Part shown: one piece after another, positions 28,745 to 36,734 of the stretch
Layout: the number at the start of each line of letters is the position of its first letter
Position numbering within the stretch: the stretch's first letter is position 1
Assembly (NCBI GenBank): GCA_947630595.1
Contig: CANRIG010000016.1
Location: 1-47,241 of the forward strand
DNA length: 47,241 bases
Direction of reading: 5' to 3'
Origin: an uncultured Lachnospiraceae bacterium
GTDB taxonomy: Bacteria > Bacillota > Clostridia > Lachnospirales > Lachnospiraceae
Translations under genes and position numbers: made by a program
The notes under the pieces: model-generated
Told to the model about the DNA's origin: nothing
Databases searched by the model: none
What the model saw: only the letters and a program-made list of their open reading frames with translations

Positions 28745-29209
28745 TCACCCTCCTGTCAAAACTTTTTTAATTTTGTTCCAGCGCTTGGAAACAGAATTAC
28801 GGGAGCATTCCCACATTCTGGCGACATCCGCCTGTCGGTATCCTTCTTCTATGATCAGCGTAAGCAGCTCAATATCTTTTCCCGGAAGCATATCCAGTCT
28901 CCGATACAATTTCTCATCCTCAATCTCATACAGCCAGGCATACCTGCCGGAAAACTTTGGTTCTTCAAACTCTGTCACCAGTTTCCGATATCTGCGAATC
29001 AAAAGTCCCCTGTCCTCCGGGAAATCGCCTTCATCTGGAAGATGCTGGTTGTGATGTGCGTAAACCCACCTGCTGCAAAACCATCTCCAGTCAAATTCCT
29101 TCATCCTGTCAATCGCCGCTTCATCCATTCCTAAAGCGGTATATTCTTCCTGCAGCCGTTCCCATTCTTTATCAAACCTGCGTTTCTCACGCGCGTAATT
29201 AAAGCTCAT
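28745..29209 (-). CDS. Sigma-70 region-4-like regulator of the island
   Basis: About 154 aa starting MSFNYAREKRRFDKEWERLQ. The C-terminal third contains a helix-turn-helix DIELLTLIIEEGYRQADVARMWECSRNSVSKRWNKIKKVL, similar to sigma factor region 4 and to the small sigma-like proteins found near the excision genes of Firmicute integrative elements. A region-2 core-binding segment is not obvious. The ATG at 29207-29209 follows AAGGAAAA; a TTG seven codons earlier is possible. It may control element genes that are now missing. Confidence 0.6.
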   Translation of the reverse strand: MSFNYAREKRRFDKEWERLQEEYTALGMDEAAIDRMKEFDWRWFCSRWVYAHHNQHLPDEGDFPEDRGLLIRRYRKLVTEFEEPKFSGRYAWLYEIEDEKLYRRLDMLPGKDIELLTLIIEEGYRQADVARMWECSRNSVSKRWNKIKKVLTGG

Positions 29210-29371
29210 TTTTCCTTCATCTTCATTCAATCAGTCCTAAGAGAATTTATTATGCTTTTCACAATACATCACTTACTGTATTTGAAAGTCATCCTAATCG
29301 AACCGCAGGTCACATAGCACAAGGTTTTATTGCAATCATGTTATAAGAAAACACCACTTATTTTCTGCAAC

Positions 29372-29403
29372 AAAAAAGAATCCTTATAAACTACCGTTAT
29401 AAG
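29372..29403 (-). terminator. Terminator of the XRE-LytTR-GHKL operon
   Basis: Minus strand CTTATAA (29397-29403) pairs with TTATAAG (29383-29389) and is followed by GATTCTTTTTTG. Confidence 0.7.
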
Positions 29404-29460
29404 AATCCTTCCTGTATATTTTACCTGACAGCCGTTGCATGTCTCTTTATTTTTACTGAA

Positions 29461-30756
29461 TTATGTTTTTCTTTCGCTGAACTTCATAAAGCCAAGTGAT
29501 TTAACCTGTTTCTTTAGGCAAACCCGAATTTTCAAATAGCTCTTTGCAGACTCGTCAAAAAGATCTACCTTAATATCCCAATGATACTTTTTGCCGTATT
29601 GATTGATTTTCGCAAGGCCAATGCCTCTGCCTGGACCTTTCGTACTTTTCCCCTCTTCAAAAAACTTCATAAATTCCGATACAGAAATTTTCTCAATTTC
29701 ATTCATAACCTCTATAATTAAATCCGAGTCCGTTTCCATGATTTTGATTGTTATTTCCTTTTTTCCCTTATCTAAAACTGCTTCGACTGCATTATCCCAT
29801 AAAATTCCTGCTGTTTCGATCAAAACATATTGCGGCACCGGAAACGTATTCTTATTGACTACAATCTCATAGTTTACTCTTATACCCTGCGCTTCTGCCT
29901 GCAGCATTTTGCCATATAAAAAACCGGCCAATATTGTATTGCCGCAGCTCAGCAGCCCGGACATCCTGTTGCTTTCCACTATCTCCTGATAATATGACCT
30001 GTAGTTATTGCTTTCACCCACATACTGGAAACTGCTCAGAGCCTGCAGATGATTCTGAAATTCATGCTGATTCGCCCGGATGTGCTGCAGCAATCGCTGA
30101 AATGATTCATAGTACAATTTATAAGCGAGCAAATCCTGTTCTTTTTCATACAGTTTTTCCTTTTCCATGATCCAGCCATACCAGGCAATGCACATAACAT
30201 TGCATAAAACTGCGAGACACAGGTAACCCACTCCGGAAATGTCAGAAAAAAAACCTGGCTCTACCAGATTGTATATAATAGCTGTACTGCATATGGTAAT
30301 CAATAATCCGGTAAGCCACTCTCTTTGTATAATGCATGGTTTCATCCGGGCAAACCCTATCCATTTTTCAAACATAAACAGTGCCACCAATACAAACAGA
30401 TTCAAAATTATTGATGTGGGAATACGCTTTTTCGTACAGATGTGGAACAGCAAAGCAGGGAATAACGAAAGAAGCTGGAAAATGAATAAGCTGATAAGGG
30501 CCATTTCAAAATGAAAGATTTGCGATTTAACAGAGACGTCAAACGTTCCGAAGCAGTACAGCGCCAGAGAAAAATAGATCAGCACCATGCTCCATCTTGG
30601 GATATTATATGTATCGATCAGCCCAATCCCCAGGGCATCCACGCATATAATGGCTGCAGTCCAGACGTCCGTTCTGAATTGTTTTTCGTGCCAGCAATGC
30701 AGGCAAAACAACAGTTCTATCAGCTCAAGAATATGGTCAAAAATTACCTTTAACAT
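29461..30756 (-). CDS. AgrC-like GHKL sensor histidine kinase
   Basis: A 431-aa protein with five to six membrane spans in residues 1-195, a helical linker, an H-box RANQHEFQNHL with His231, N-box LWDNAVEAV (Asn322) and G-box GPGRGIGLAKI (about 374-384). This is the HPK10/AgrC plan used to sense exported peptides. Its start overlaps the end of the response regulator gene by 20 nt, so they are translated together. No AgrB- or AgrD-like gene is seen nearby, so the ligand is unknown. A terminator follows. Confidence 0.85.
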   Translation of the reverse strand: MLKVIFDHILELIELLFCLHCWHEKQFRTDVWTAAIICVDALGIGLIDTYNIPRWSMVLIYFSLALYCFGTFDVSVKSQIFHFEMALISLFIFQLLSLFPALLFHICTKKRIPTSIILNLFVLVALFMFEKWIGFARMKPCIIQREWLTGLLITICSTAIIYNLVEPGFFSDISGVGYLCLAVLCNVMCIAWYGWIMEKEKLYEKEQDLLAYKLYYESFQRLLQHIRANQHEFQNHLQALSSFQYVGESNNYRSYYQEIVESNRMSGLLSCGNTILAGFLYGKMLQAEAQGIRVNYEIVVNKNTFPVPQYVLIETAGILWDNAVEAVLDKGKKEITIKIMETDSDLIIEVMNEIEKISVSEFMKFFEEGKSTKGPGRGIGLAKINQYGKKYHWDIKVDLFDESAKSYLKIRVCLKKQVKSLGFMKFSERKT

Positions 30757-31471
30757 ACAATGATCTCTTAAGTGCTTTACAGTATGCTATACCAAGTTCT
30801 ACCGGGTCTTTCACATACCTTAATCTTATGTATCGGTTAATCATATCTACATTATCTATATACATTCTGTTGATAAGCGTATGCCGGTTGCATTGTACAA
30901 TGTCTGCGCAGTCTGCCTCATCCAAAAAAGCTTTTATTGTTTTGTAAGGTATTTCAAGGATTTCTTTTTTCAGATAGATTTTCATGAAGTGGTGTCTCAC
31001 CTGAATATAGATGATTTCTTTCACACGCACAGAATATAGTATGCCGTCTTTTCTCAAATATAATATTTTGTCTTCCTCAGTCCCTGCACGAAATTGAAGT
31101 GCCTCATCAAGGAGGCTCCGCAGCCGCCGCGGTGAGAACGGTTTTTCAAGATACCCGAAACAATGGATATTCCGGTAAGCGTATAGTTCCGGATCGGCCA
31201 ACGCCGTTATAAATATTATTGGTGTAAACTGATACTTTGACACGCAGCGAATGCGTTTCGCAAACTCAATTCCGGACGTATCTCCCATAACGCCAGGATT
31301 TAAAATGATATCGACTAAGAATACATCAATCGTCATCTCCATGGCATATTGATATGCATCTTTTATTGCTGCTGTCTTGATAACTCTCACTTTATACGGC
31401 AGATCCATTGCTGCATTCTCAATTGTCTCCATCGTCTGCACCTTATCTTCAAGAATCAATATCCTCTTTTC
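30737..31471 (-). CDS. LytTR-family response regulator
   Basis: A 244-aa AgrA-like regulator: receiver domain with acidic Asp10, phospho-acceptor Asp55 (VFLVDIIL) and Lys111 (YLEKPF), followed by a LytTR DNA-binding domain (YIQVRHHFMKIYLKKE, CNRHTLINRMYIDNVDMINR). The ATG at 31469-31471 has GAGGG at 5-nt spacing within the end of the XRE gene and overlaps it by 23 nt. It pairs with the downstream kinase. Target sites are not identified. Confidence 0.87.
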   Translation of the reverse strand, partial: EKRILILEDKVQTMETIENAAMDLPYKVRVIKTAAIKDAYQYAMEMTIDVFLVDIILNPGVMGDTSGIEFAKRIRCVSKYQFTPIIFITALADPELYAYRNIHCFGYLEKPFSPRRLRSLLDEALQFRAGTEEDKILYLRKDGILYSVRVKEIIYIQVRHHFMKIYLKKEILEIPYKTIKAFLDEADCADIVQCNRHTLINRMYIDNVDMINRYIRLRYVKDPVELGIAYCKALKRSLYVKGNF

Positions 31472-32216
31472 CATCGTTTCCCTCATATTTAAAGCTGACA
31501 AGTTCATGGCTTTTTATTACATATTGCAAAAGGCGATTTTGCAATTTCTGATCAAATGTTTCCCAGATTGCGTTCAGTCTGCTCGTACAATACATGTCCC
31601 TCTTTAAGAGCAGCATTGGTGAATACCCTAAATTTATATACAATGATGTCAGAATTCCCGCGTCCTCATCCGCTTCTCCCTTTTCCAGCCTGCGATAGCG
31701 CTTTATATTAACGTCCAGGATATCAGCCATCTGAACCTGCGTAAGATTTTCTATTTCTCTTATCATTGCCCATAGTGAGTAATTTCGATCTTTATGTAAA
31801 AGGCATCTTACTATCTTAAATATTTTATCCAAACCATCTGTCTCTGGTCCAAGGTTACTCACAATGCGAATTCCCTGATCCACGATCCACAGAACCGCTT
31901 CAAAGAATGCCTGCTTTGAGGTACCGTCGTTATCAGGAAAGTGGTCAAAATACGTATCAAAAATACCTATTTGCTGGGATTCCCCTGTAATCAGCCAATG
32001 CGCATCACCACCTTTGTCCTGAAAATGCAGCAGACTGCTCTTGGAGATTATTTTCATGCCAGATTCCAATTTACTATAGTGAGCCTGCGTAACATTCAAA
32101 AAAATTCCCATTTGATGCTGACTGAGCCGCATCTTTTTTCTGTATTCAGCAAGCCTTGCCACTACATCCGCATATGCTTCATTGTTCCTGTTCATATAGA
32201 TATCTTTCAAGCCCAT
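31449..32216 (-). CDS. Double-XRE-domain transcription regulator
   Basis: A 255-aa protein with an N-terminal HTH (about 18-62: RLAEYRKKMRLSQHQMGIFL, then VTQAHYSKLESG) and a second HTH (about 145-190: MIREIENLTQVQMADILDVN, KRYRRLEKGEA), separated by about 80 residues. It is the first gene of an operon with a LytTR regulator and GHKL kinase. The first ATG (32214-32216) has no clear ribosome site; the ATG seven codons later (MNRNNEAY) is an alternative. XRE upstream of a two-component pair suggests a three-part sensory switch. No known named family recognised. Confidence 0.75.
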   Translation of the reverse strand: MGLKDIYMNRNNEAYADVVARLAEYRKKMRLSQHQMGIFLNVTQAHYSKLESGMKIISKSSLLHFQDKGGDAHWLITGESQQIGIFDTYFDHFPDNDGTSKQAFFEAVLWIVDQGIRIVSNLGPETDGLDKIFKIVRCLLHKDRNYSLWAMIREIENLTQVQMADILDVNIKRYRRLEKGEADEDAGILTSLYINLGYSPMLLLKRDMYCTSRLNAIWETFDQKLQNRLLQYVIKSHELVSFKYEGNDGKEDIDS

Positions 32217-32621
32217 ATATAAATATTAGTCCATCTCTATATTCCTTTTAATACCCTGTTTGTGAATAGATGTTGCAAACAGGAACACTAGAGGAATTTC
32301 CCTAACAGAAATATTGCAGGAAAGCAGCATACAAATGACAGATTGCATGAAAGTTAAGTCGTTCCATCCTGCCGGTAAGCTTAAAACCAATAGCGGCAGG
32401 TCATCCACGAAATCCATAGTTCCATGAAAAACTGGCGTCTCTCCCCCTCCCCTGGCAGTCAAGGGGGAAAGGCACAGAATGCCTTTCCCCCGACACAGAA
32501 GGATAATCCGCGAACCTCCTGTCAAGGGGCTTTCGCGGCATATCCTCGCAGCTGCGCCTGCTGCGGTATTCCACGTTCCCCTTGACAGCGGTTCCGCTCC
32601 CTTTACGAAGCATATGGGTTA
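32217..32621. other. Intergenic region with crossing inverted repeats downstream of the SymE-like gene
   Basis: No convincing gene in 405 bp. GGGGGAAAGGCA/TGCCTTTCCCCC (32463-32491) is a perfect 12-bp hairpin. CTGTCAAGGGG (32519-32529) pairs with CCCCTTGACAG (32578-32588), while CCGCGAA (near 32509-32515) pairs with TTCGCGG (near 32532-32538), and these two pairs cross. Minus-strand readings of 70 and 99 codons here lack ribosome sites and look spurious. The region is more GC-rich than its surroundings. Confidence 0.6.
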
Positions 32622-32795
32622 TCAGATTTCTTTTGTAATAATCAGCTTACCTTCTTCACAATTTACAGAAATATGAGTATTCAGATCAAAGCCATACTCC
32701 TGCAGCCATTTCCCTTTTAGCCTAATAGCTGGAACCGCTTCATATCGGTATCCACTCTGGGCACATACTTTTAATTTACGACATTTCTTATCCAT
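32622..32795 (-). CDS. SymE-family toxin-like protein
   Basis: A 57-aa ORF starting MDKKCRKLKVCAQSGYRYEA and containing PAIRLKGKWLQEYGFDLNTH and a C-terminal EEGKLIITKEI. This matches the SymE family (PF08845), in which PAIxLKGxWLxxxGF is the hallmark; E. coli SymE is an SOS-induced AbrB-fold protein kept in check by the antisense RNA SymR. The ATG has GGAGGG at good spacing. No antitoxin protein gene is adjacent. The structured region just downstream could hold a regulatory RNA, which is inference. Confidence 0.75.
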   Translation of the reverse strand: MDKKCRKLKVCAQSGYRYEAVPAIRLKGKWLQEYGFDLNTHISVNCEEGKLIITKEI

Positions 32796-32857
32796 TTTCC
32801 CTCCGACTAAATCTTTTCTGTTTTTCTCACATCATTTTCAAAACCTCTCCCCCGGCG

Positions 32858-33127
32858 TTATAAGAACTTTCCACTTCTTATATGAAATTTCATATCATGA
32901 TTCCTCTCCTTACTACCATCGCCAAACCACGCAGCACTTTTCTCTTTTTCTTTGTACTCTCTAAATAATTTCATCGCTTTACTTTTTGCTATTCGCCCCG
33001 ACCTATTGGTAATAGCATTAAATTCTTTTTCGCCCCAGCAATTGAATACTACATCCCCTCCCTTATAGTAATTTTCCCTCGCAAGTAATCTAAATTCTTC
33101 ATAACATAATGTTTTTGCGCTTGCCAT
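32858..33127 (-). CDS. Small acidic protein of XRE module A
   Basis: An 89-aa protein starting MASAKTLCYEEFRLLARENY. It is a paralogue of the protein at 34086-34310: both share YEEF, ARENY/AKENY, GGDV, CWxxKxF, and a KxFRxxKxxEK segment. It is divergent from an XRE gene at 33296, and its promoter is overlapped by two operators. Ribosome site GGAAAGGATG. The last 20 residues are extra relative to the paralogue. Function unknown; no toxin or enzyme motif is visible. Confidence 0.7.
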   Translation of the reverse strand: MASAKTLCYEEFRLLARENYYKGGDVVFNCWGEKEFNAITNRSGRIAKSKAMKLFREYKEKEKSAAWFGDGSKERNHDMKFHIRSGKFL

Positions 33128-33169
33128 CTCTTTTCATCCTTTCCGTATAACCCGGCGAATCTTTGCTTT

Positions 33170-33224
33170 TGTAGACACTATGTCTACGCCATTATCTTAT
33201 CATATTGTAGCCGTTCTGTCAACA
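33170..33224. promoter_or_regulatory. Operator pair and minus promoter of XRE module A
   Basis: Two 19-bp dyads of the form TGTAGAC-N5-GTCTACA: TGTAGACACTATGTCTACG (33170-33188) and TGTAGCCGTTCTGTCAACA (33206-33224), starts 36 bp apart. The minus promoter TTGACA (33217-33222), 17 bp, TAAGAT (33194-33199) has its -35 inside the second dyad and its start near the first. Confidence 0.8.
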
Positions 33225-33240
33225 TTTATTTTGAAAAATA

Positions 33241-33269
33241 TTGCTCTTGCGGGACAAACATGATATAAT
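33241..33269 (+). promoter_or_regulatory. Promoter of XRE gene in module A
   Basis: TTGCTC (33241-33246), 17-bp spacer, TATAAT (33264-33269) with TGA directly upstream giving an extended -10. The ATG is at 33296 with AAGGGAGG. Confidence 0.8.
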
Positions 33270-33295
33270 TTTTATTAAGGGAGGAAATTAAACAT

Positions 33296-33727
33296 ATGAA
33301 TGAAGTTGAACGTGAAAAATATCTGAAAATGATAGGGTGTCAGATCAAACAATTTCGTATCGCGCTTGGACTGTCCCAGGATGATCTCGCAAAAAAGTGC
33401 GGGTATACATCACGGAGTTCTATCAACAAAATTGAATTAGGGTTTCGTGACATTTCACAATCCAGCATTAAGGCCATAGCTGACGCTTTAGGCGTGTCCG
33501 TCAGTGATCTCCTTTGCCTAGATAAACCTGACGGCACAAACGTTCCTGACTCACCACGAAAAGAAATATCTTTGCCTGAATTTATTGAACAAAAATATGG
33601 GACATCTGTAAAGGACGCCTTTTCCTTATTTACACAGCTGGATGCCATTGATCAGGGGCGAATTATAGGCAATATGGAAATAATGCTTGAGCAAAAAAAG
33701 TACACGGGCAAAAAAGGGACTCCCTGA
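33296..33727 (+). CDS. XRE-family repressor, module A
   Basis: A 143-aa protein with an N-terminal XRE domain (about 8-68: QIKQFRIALGLSQDDLAKKC, SSINKIELGFRDISQ, IKAIADALGVSVSDLL) and a C-terminal helical part SLFTQLDAIDQGRIIGNMEIML. It is roughly half identical to the XRE protein at 34476-34922, and both sit opposite related small proteins with the same operators. It most likely represses the divergent gene and perhaps itself. A hairpin at 33785-33807 follows. Confidence 0.85.
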   Translation: MNEVEREKYLKMIGCQIKQFRIALGLSQDDLAKKCGYTSRSSINKIELGFRDISQSSIKAIADALGVSVSDLLCLDKPDGTNVPDSPRKEISLPEFIEQKYGTSVKDAFSLFTQLDAIDQGRIIGNMEIMLEQKKYTGKKGTP

Positions 33728-33784
33728 TCTGGTTCAAAAACTCACTAATGTTTTCCCCAATTATTTATTTTCCTATAAAGTCAG

Positions 33785-33807
33785 GGCCACCGGCTTAGCC
33801 GATGGCC
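33785..33807 (+). terminator. Hairpin downstream of XRE module A
   Basis: GGCCACCGGC-TTA-GCCGATGGCC, 9 of 10 pairs, followed by a weak pyrimidine tract. It lies between the convergent XRE gene and the 71-aa gene and may serve both. Confidence 0.5.
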
Positions 33808-33855
33808 TGCTCTTCTCCCAGATGGGGGCTGTTACTGACTTGTTCCGTTAATGTT

Positions 33856-34071
33856 TTATGCAAAATCTCCGTTGAATTTTTCACACATTTTGTGATTTAC
33901 GTGCGCCCCTATATCATTATTGTCTGCCATCTCATAAACCCAAGCGCCAGCTTCGCGGAAACTCAGGTTGTCTTTCTCATAAGTTTTTCCATTCTTTTCC
34001 ACTAAGCAGACTTTGAATTTTCCGTTTGCCTTTTCTGTTATCCTGAACCCTTTGCCTCTCAGAGTTTTCAT
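33856..34071 (-). CDS. 71-aa protein downstream of the module B small protein
   Basis: MKTLRGKGFRITEKANGKFK followed by VCLVEKNGKTYEKDNLSFRE and an acidic end. It starts 14 nt after the 74-aa gene with a GGAGG at 9-nt spacing, so the two form a pair. In module A no such partner follows the 89-aa gene. I do not recognise the family; the N-terminal half is basic and beta-prone, the C-terminal half helical. An upstream in-frame extension overlapping the neighbour is rejected. Confidence 0.65.
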   Translation of the reverse strand: MKTLRGKGFRITEKANGKFKVCLVEKNGKTYEKDNLSFREAGAWVYEMADNNDIGAHVNHKMCEKFNGDFA

Positions 34072-34085
34072 CTCTTTGCTCCTCC

Positions 34086-34310
34086 TCACCACTGTTCTCC
34101 GAACATCATTGCTTCCTGTTCCTTTTCTTCATTTTTCCAATCCCGGAACGTTTTTCTTGCGACGCTCTTTGTGATAGGTCCGAACATCTCAACATACATA
34201 TCAAAGGTTTTCTTATCCCAACACTCAACTGCAACGTCCCCGCCACTGTTGTAATTCTCTTTTGCGTATGTAATAAATTCTTCGTAAGTCATCGCCTTTG
34301 CTTTTGCCAT
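34086..34310 (-). CDS. Small acidic protein of XRE module B
   Basis: A 74-aa protein, MAKAKAMTYEEFITYAKENY, GGDVAVECWDKKTFDMYVEM, KSVARKTFRDWKNEEKEQEA. It is paralogous to the 89-aa protein of module A. Ribosome site GAGAGGATG. It is transcribed divergently from XRE module B under a TTGACA-17-TATTAT promoter overlapped by operators. Small size, acidity, HTH-controlled expression and a mobile-element setting are also features of anti-defence proteins, but no sequence evidence links it to one. Confidence 0.7.
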   Translation of the reverse strand: MAKAKAMTYEEFITYAKENYNSGGDVAVECWDKKTFDMYVEMFGPITKSVARKTFRDWKNEEKEQEAMMFGEQW

Positions 34311-34352
34311 TTTACTTCATCCTCTCTGCCATTACAACGTCTCTCTGGTTTT

Positions 34353-34407
34353 TGTAGATTTGCTGTCTACACTTATATAATACCACATTGTAGATTTAAT
34401 GTCAACA
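34353..34407. promoter_or_regulatory. Operator pair and minus promoter of XRE module B
   Basis: TGTAGATTTGCTGTCTACA (34353-34371) and TGTAGATTTAATGTCAACA (34389-34407), starts again 36 bp apart as in module A. The minus promoter is TTGACA (34400-34405), 17 bp, TATTAT (34377-34382), in the same geometry relative to the dyads. Confidence 0.8.
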
Positions 34408-34421
34408 TTTTTATTAAAAAG

Positions 34422-34450
34422 TTGATTTTGCGGAAACACTGTGATATAAT
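34422..34450 (+). promoter_or_regulatory. Promoter of XRE gene in module B
   Basis: TTGATT (34422-34427), 17-bp spacer, TATAAT (34445-34450) with TGA directly upstream, matching the layout of module A. Confidence 0.8.
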
Positions 34451-34475
34451 TCACGGTGAAGGGGGAAGAACGCAG

Positions 34476-34922
34476 ATGAACGAGAATCAACGCAAGAAAT
34501 ACCTGGCAATGATAGGAAACAGGATCAAGCAGCTTCGCATTGACCTGGGACTGTCACAAGATGAACTTTCAAAAAGAAGCGGATACGGATCGAGAAGCAC
34601 GATAAACAAAATTGAGCTTGGAGTCAATGACGTTCCACTGTCAAAGATCAAGACAATCGCGGAGGCATTGGGCGTGACTGTTGGACAAATCCTATGTTGG
34701 GATGAATTTGACAGTTCCAACGATACCGAATCCTTTCAAAAAAAAGTATCTTTATATGAACGCATCGAGTTGGAACACGGAAAGCCTACACGGGAAGCAG
34801 TTTCTTTATTCGTCCAGCTCGACACACTGGATCAAGGACGCACAATCGGTCGCATGGAAAAAATGTTAGAAGATGAAAAATATAGCATTCAAAAAGAATC
34901 ACCCAAAAGCAAGGCAATTTGA
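34476..34922 (+). CDS. XRE-family repressor, module B
   Basis: A 148-aa protein beginning MNENQRKKYLAMIGNRIKQL, with an XRE domain (LGLSQDELSKRSGYGSRSTI, NKIELGVNDVPLSKIKTIAE) and a C-terminal SLFVQLDTLDQGRTIGRMEKML that parallels module A. The ATG at 34476 has GGGGGAAG; an in-frame start 18 codons upstream lies in the promoter and is rejected. It is likely autoregulatory and/or a repressor of the divergent small-protein pair. The two XRE proteins may recognise each other's operators. Confidence 0.85.
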   Translation: MNENQRKKYLAMIGNRIKQLRIDLGLSQDELSKRSGYGSRSTINKIELGVNDVPLSKIKTIAEALGVTVGQILCWDEFDSSNDTESFQKKVSLYERIELEHGKPTREAVSLFVQLDTLDQGRTIGRMEKMLEDEKYSIQKESPKSKAI

Positions 34923-35353
34923 TTTTCATGGATTTCGGTTCAAAATAGTTCAAGTTGGTTCAAGATAGACACAAGCGCACATCTCGTGTGGGACGGTGCC
35001 CCGTGTAAGCTCTGATAGTCTACCCCTATTATATAGAGGTTTTGCCATATAATCAGCTCTCAAACCGCCTTGCAATTTGCTATTGATCATGCTGATGCAT
35101 TAACTTTAAATGACGTGCCCTTTCTCAAAATGCACCCGTTTTGACATTCCTCATGTCAAAACGGGTGTACTTAAGAATAATGCCAAAGGTTGATTCTATC
35201 GTCCTTTGTGATTTTTGGAGCAAACTGGTGTTTCAATATATCTTTTATATACTCGCTCCCTTTTATGCTTAAACGGCTCTACCCTCTGGCAATTTATCAC
35301 AAATCTTATGTTAATTTTTGAGCTTTCACAAATTTTGAAACGCTCTCTTTAAT
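34923..35353. other. Gene-free 430-bp stretch with a perfect hairpin
   Basis: No ORF with a ribosome site. CACCCGTTTTGACAT-TCCTC-ATGTCAAAACGGGTG (35133-35167) is a perfect 15-bp stem with a 5-nt loop, not followed by a U run on either strand, so it is not a classic terminator. A roughly 40% GC filler surrounds it. Confidence 0.6.
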
Positions 35354-36526
35354 TCATTCCCAGAACGGATTTGCTGGCTCTCCGTCTTTATACCTTGCAA
35401 AAATATAATATACTACAACTGCATCTGCTTCATCATATCCAATTGTCAAATAATATCCATCCAGAATCTTCCTAAACTCAAGCGATTTGTATGGGTAAGA
35501 ACTATCATAATATACCTTGTTATTCTCAATCCAATATTCATGGCAAAATGCGCTTTCAGAGGTATCTTTATATGTAACATTCCCGTTTATATTCTGAAAA
35601 ATACCATACTGATACTGGTTTGCCTCGTCATATTTATAATATACCCAATCTGCATAGCCACGCTCTGTCATATCCATCCGCAACCATTCTCCCGGAAGAA
35701 TCTCCTTTAGATCATCATCTGTCTGCAGCAGAAAATCCTCCATATGATCCATCATATAATGATATCTTTCATTCTGGGAATCACGGTCAAAAAATTCATA
35801 GACAGCTTCTTCTGGTGTATCAATAATATCTATTTGCTCTTGTCTTTTCTTGCATTCCTCCATTTTATTCGTGGAATCTGCATAATCACCAATAAGTCTG
35901 AATTGATCATATGCGGCATAATAGTCCTCTTCTTCAAACAATTCCATGGCATTGTCATATATCGCCTTATTGTAAGGCTCTGTAATCTCCGAAAAGCCAT
36001 TTGATGAAATGGTGAAGTTGTACTTTGAACTTCCGATATAGATGATACACCGCAAGTCATCACCGCAAAGCAGACAGTTCCATATCTGACTGTACGAATA
36101 TGGTTGATCTTCAAACGAAAGAGACAAATCTCCGTTTGGAGCCTTACCTGTCAATGTATAATCAAATATATTGTCATCTATCTTAATTTTTAACGTTATT
36201 TCATCTTCATCGAAATATACAGCCTTTGTGCGTCCATATTCAAGAAGGCGGAAAGAAAAACTGTGCGAATCAATCATGTAATACATGTAGACCTTCAATT
36301 CAGAGCTTGTAGTAGCCGTGTTGCTAAAATCCCCAACTACATATGTCCTCACACATTCATCGCCAGTTGGATCCCCGAACTCGTCCACTGTCTGTTCCAA
36401 GGACCACTCTCCGACAGTATCAACAATGACAGCATCTTCGTCCGTTACATCCTTCGCATTGACCAGAGCGCCGAACAGGCACAGGCAGCTTATGATACAA
36501 ATAAAAACAATTCGTCTCTTCAACAT
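35354..36526 (-). CDS. Secreted protein of unknown function with TPR-like segment
   Basis: A 390-aa protein with a signal peptide (MLKRRIVFICIISCLCLFGA, cleavage near VNA-KD), a beta-rich region to about residue 185, then a TPR-like piece AMELFEEEDYYAAYDQFRLI with GDYADSTNKMEECKK, as seen in several Firmicute surface proteins. An acidic C-terminal domain rich in Tyr and Asp follows. No lipobox. AAGGAGGAATC precedes the ATG. I do not recognise a named family. It is low-GC like other island genes and has no operon partner. Confidence 0.7.
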   Translation of the reverse strand: MLKRRIVFICIISCLCLFGALVNAKDVTDEDAVIVDTVGEWSLEQTVDEFGDPTGDECVRTYVVGDFSNTATTSSELKVYMYYMIDSHSFSFRLLEYGRTKAVYFDEDEITLKIKIDDNIFDYTLTGKAPNGDLSLSFEDQPYSYSQIWNCLLCGDDLRCIIYIGSSKYNFTISSNGFSEITEPYNKAIYDNAMELFEEEDYYAAYDQFRLIGDYADSTNKMEECKKRQEQIDIIDTPEEAVYEFFDRDSQNERYHYMMDHMEDFLLQTDDDLKEILPGEWLRMDMTERGYADWVYYKYDEANQYQYGIFQNINGNVTYKDTSESAFCHEYWIENNKVYYDSSYPYKSLEFRKILDGYYLTIGYDEADAVVVYYIFARYKDGEPANPFWE

Positions 36527-36734
36527 TATGATTCCTCCTTCTCCTTCACAGATTACTTATTTCCGGCATATTTATTTTGCATTCCCCACTATATCTCACC
36601 TTAAAAGGAAGGATGGAGATGAGTGCAGAACAGGAATACACAGCTTAGGAGCTCAGACGCTTTGGAAATATGGACTGCAGTAAAAGTTCTTACAAGAAAA
36701 GATTAGAAAAGGCTCATCGACTTTGGCTTGTCCA

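Noticed and set aside
32401-32613. Minus-strand 70-codon ORF between symE and the XRE operon
   Set aside because: No ribosome site; it covers the interlocking inverted repeats and looks like spurious translation of a structured non-coding region.
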